From Burkholderiales bacterium (lineage in GTDB: Bacteria > Pseudomonadota > Gammaproteobacteria > Burkholderiales > JAEUOS01): a stretch of DNA of 5,951 nt. The notes beneath the pieces were generated by a model. The model worked only from the letters and a program-made list of their open reading frames with translations. It searched no databases and was not told the DNA's origin. The stretch is taken from positions 1-5,951 of the forward strand of contig CANGUJ010000266.1 of assembly GCA_947456845.1 (NCBI GenBank), read 5' to 3'. Position 1 is the stretch's first letter. Each line of letters starts with the position of its first letter. Both the position numbers and the translations under genes were made by a program. Shown here in pieces: positions 5,157 through 5,951 of the stretch.

Positions 5157-5584
5157 AGGTGATGCTTGATACCCACATCTGCATCGCACTCATCAAGCGC
5201 AAGCCGCCGCAGGCCTTGCGGCGGTTCAATGACTACACGGTTGGCGACATCTGCATTTCCTGGGTGACGCTTGCCGAACTGGAGCTGGGCGTTGCCAAGA
5301 GCAAGCAGAGGGAAAAAAACCAGGCGGCGCTCGACGAATTCGTGCTGCCGCTCGAGGTTGCGGGGTTTGACCGCGATACCGCGAGGACATACGGTCGCGT
5401 ACGCGCCGAACTGGAAAAGAAGGGCACGCCGTTCGGCGCGCTCGACATGATGATCGGCGCTCACGCACTGACACTCGGCGTGACGCTGGCAACCGACAAC
5501 GTGCGCGAGTTTGCGCGTATCAAGGGCCTGACCGTGGTCGACTGGCTGGCGGGCAAACAATCGATGACTGAAGCCCGAACATGA
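5153..5584 (+). CDS. vapC: VapC toxin, PIN-domain ribonuclease
   Basis: This 143-residue PIN-domain toxin carries the full set of acidic metal ligands: D6 (MLDTHI), E42 (LAELELG), D98 (GALDMMIGAHAL) and D115 (ATDNVREF). Related VapC proteins cut initiator tRNA-fMet in the anticodon loop, or other tRNAs or 23S rRNA, with Mg2+. The target here is not deducible, though the sequence resembles the tRNA-fMet-type group. The domain ends near GLTVVDWLAG (125-134), and the last nine residues (KQSMTEART) look like an extension. The start overlaps vapB and the stop TGA (5582-5584) overlaps the ATG of the following GTPase, so vapB, vapC and ylqF form a chain of ATGA overlaps. All catalytic residues are present, so the toxin should be active. 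Confidence 0.95.
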   Translation: MKVMLDTHICIALIKRKPPQALRRFNDYTVGDICISWVTLAELELGVAKSKQREKNQAALDEFVLPLEVAGFDRDTARTYGRVRAELEKKGTPFGALDMMIGAHALTLGVTLATDNVREFARIKGLTVVDWLAGKQSMTEART

Positions 5585-5951
5585 GCATCGGCTGGTTTCC
5601 CGGCCACATGGCCTCCGCGCGCAAGAAGGTGGCCGAGGCCATGGCCGACATCGACGTCGTCGTCGAGGTGCTTGACGCGCGCCTGCCGGCAGCGAGCAGC
5701 AACCCGATGCTCACCGACCTGCGGGTGCACCGCCAGCGGCCGGCGCTGAAGATCCTCAACAAGTCCGACCTGGCCGACCCCGAAGCCACGTCGCAGTGGA
5801 TGCGCACCTTCGAAGAGGAAGCGAAGAAGGCCAGGACCGGCGCGGTCAGGGCGGTGTCGCTGTCGGTGTCCAAACCGGCGGACGTGGCCAAGGTGACGCG
5901 CCTGGCGGCGTCGCTCGTGCCGCACCGCGGCGGCATGGAAAAGCCGGTGCG
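5581..5951 (+). CDS. ylqF: Ribosome biogenesis GTPase YlqF/RbgA (N-terminal part; cut by window edge)
   Basis: The frame is open from ATG 5581 to the right edge, 123 codons. The start MSIGWFPGHMASARKKVAEA is the hallmark of YlqF/RbgA, with the WFPGHM box at 5-10. VVVEVLDARLPAASSNP (26-42) is the conserved strand and loop before G4. The G4 box is NKSD (60-63), and SLS (93-95) is likely G5. G4 lies before G1, which shows the circularly permuted GTPase order of this family; G1-G3 would fall beyond the window. RbgA acts on late 50S-subunit assembly and is essential in Bacillus subtilis; importance varies elsewhere. It starts inside the vapC stop with no strong Shine-Dalgarno of its own, so translational coupling to vapC is likely. 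Confidence 0.92.
   Translation, partial: MSIGWFPGHMASARKKVAEAMADIDVVVEVLDARLPAASSNPMLTDLRVHRQRPALKILNKSDLADPEATSQWMRTFEEEAKKARTGAVRAVSLSVSKPADVAKVTRLAASLVPHRGGMEKPV

Overview
The window looks like chromosomal DNA from a high-GC proteobacterium, most plausibly a betaproteobacterium. The flanking genes are very GC-rich (45 of 60 bases are G or C in 1021-1080), codon use is strongly G/C-ending, and the gene families are ordinary proteobacterial ones. I cannot name the genus. Both ends of the window cut through genes.

Left part (1-3426), a metabolic and transport block. On the minus strand a class C beta-lactamase-type serine hydrolase (860-2074) is followed after 3 bases by an NAD-dependent D-2-hydroxyacid dehydrogenase that runs off the left edge (856 to 1). 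These two are almost certainly one operon. Divergently from them, across a 128-base gap holding a perfect GGGGTC-A-GACCCC palindrome and a good -10 box, lies a 12-helix MFS transporter of the YbfB/YjiJ (MFS_4) type (2203-3426, GTG start). Together they suggest uptake or export of a small molecule, ester or amide hydrolysis, and hydroxy/keto-acid redox. The substrate cannot be read from the sequence.

Middle (3427-3857) is 431 bases without a convincing gene. Its composition is clearly less GC-rich (29 of 60 in 3721-3780). It contains hairpins and degenerate copies of a short repeat in inverted orientation, and looks like a decayed mobile or repeat-derived spacer between converging genes.

Right part (3858-5951), a toxin-antitoxin-rich block. 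On the minus strand is a complete HigB-HigA type II module with toxin first, a palindromic operator over its promoter, and essentially no 5' leader. Divergent from it is a small cysteine-cluster protein of the YkgJ family (4554-4886). Then comes a complete VapB-VapC module whose -10 box and palindromic operator start at the ykgJ stop codon. VapC ends in a 4-base ATGA overlap with the start of a circularly permuted ribosome-assembly GTPase, YlqF/RbgA (5581 to the right edge).

The most noteworthy arrangement is this last one. A toxin gene whose family cuts tRNA or rRNA is translationally linked to a 50S-subunit assembly GTPase, so the antitoxin-controlled promoter may also drive the GTPase. I see no CRISPR array, tRNA, rRNA or intact insertion sequence.
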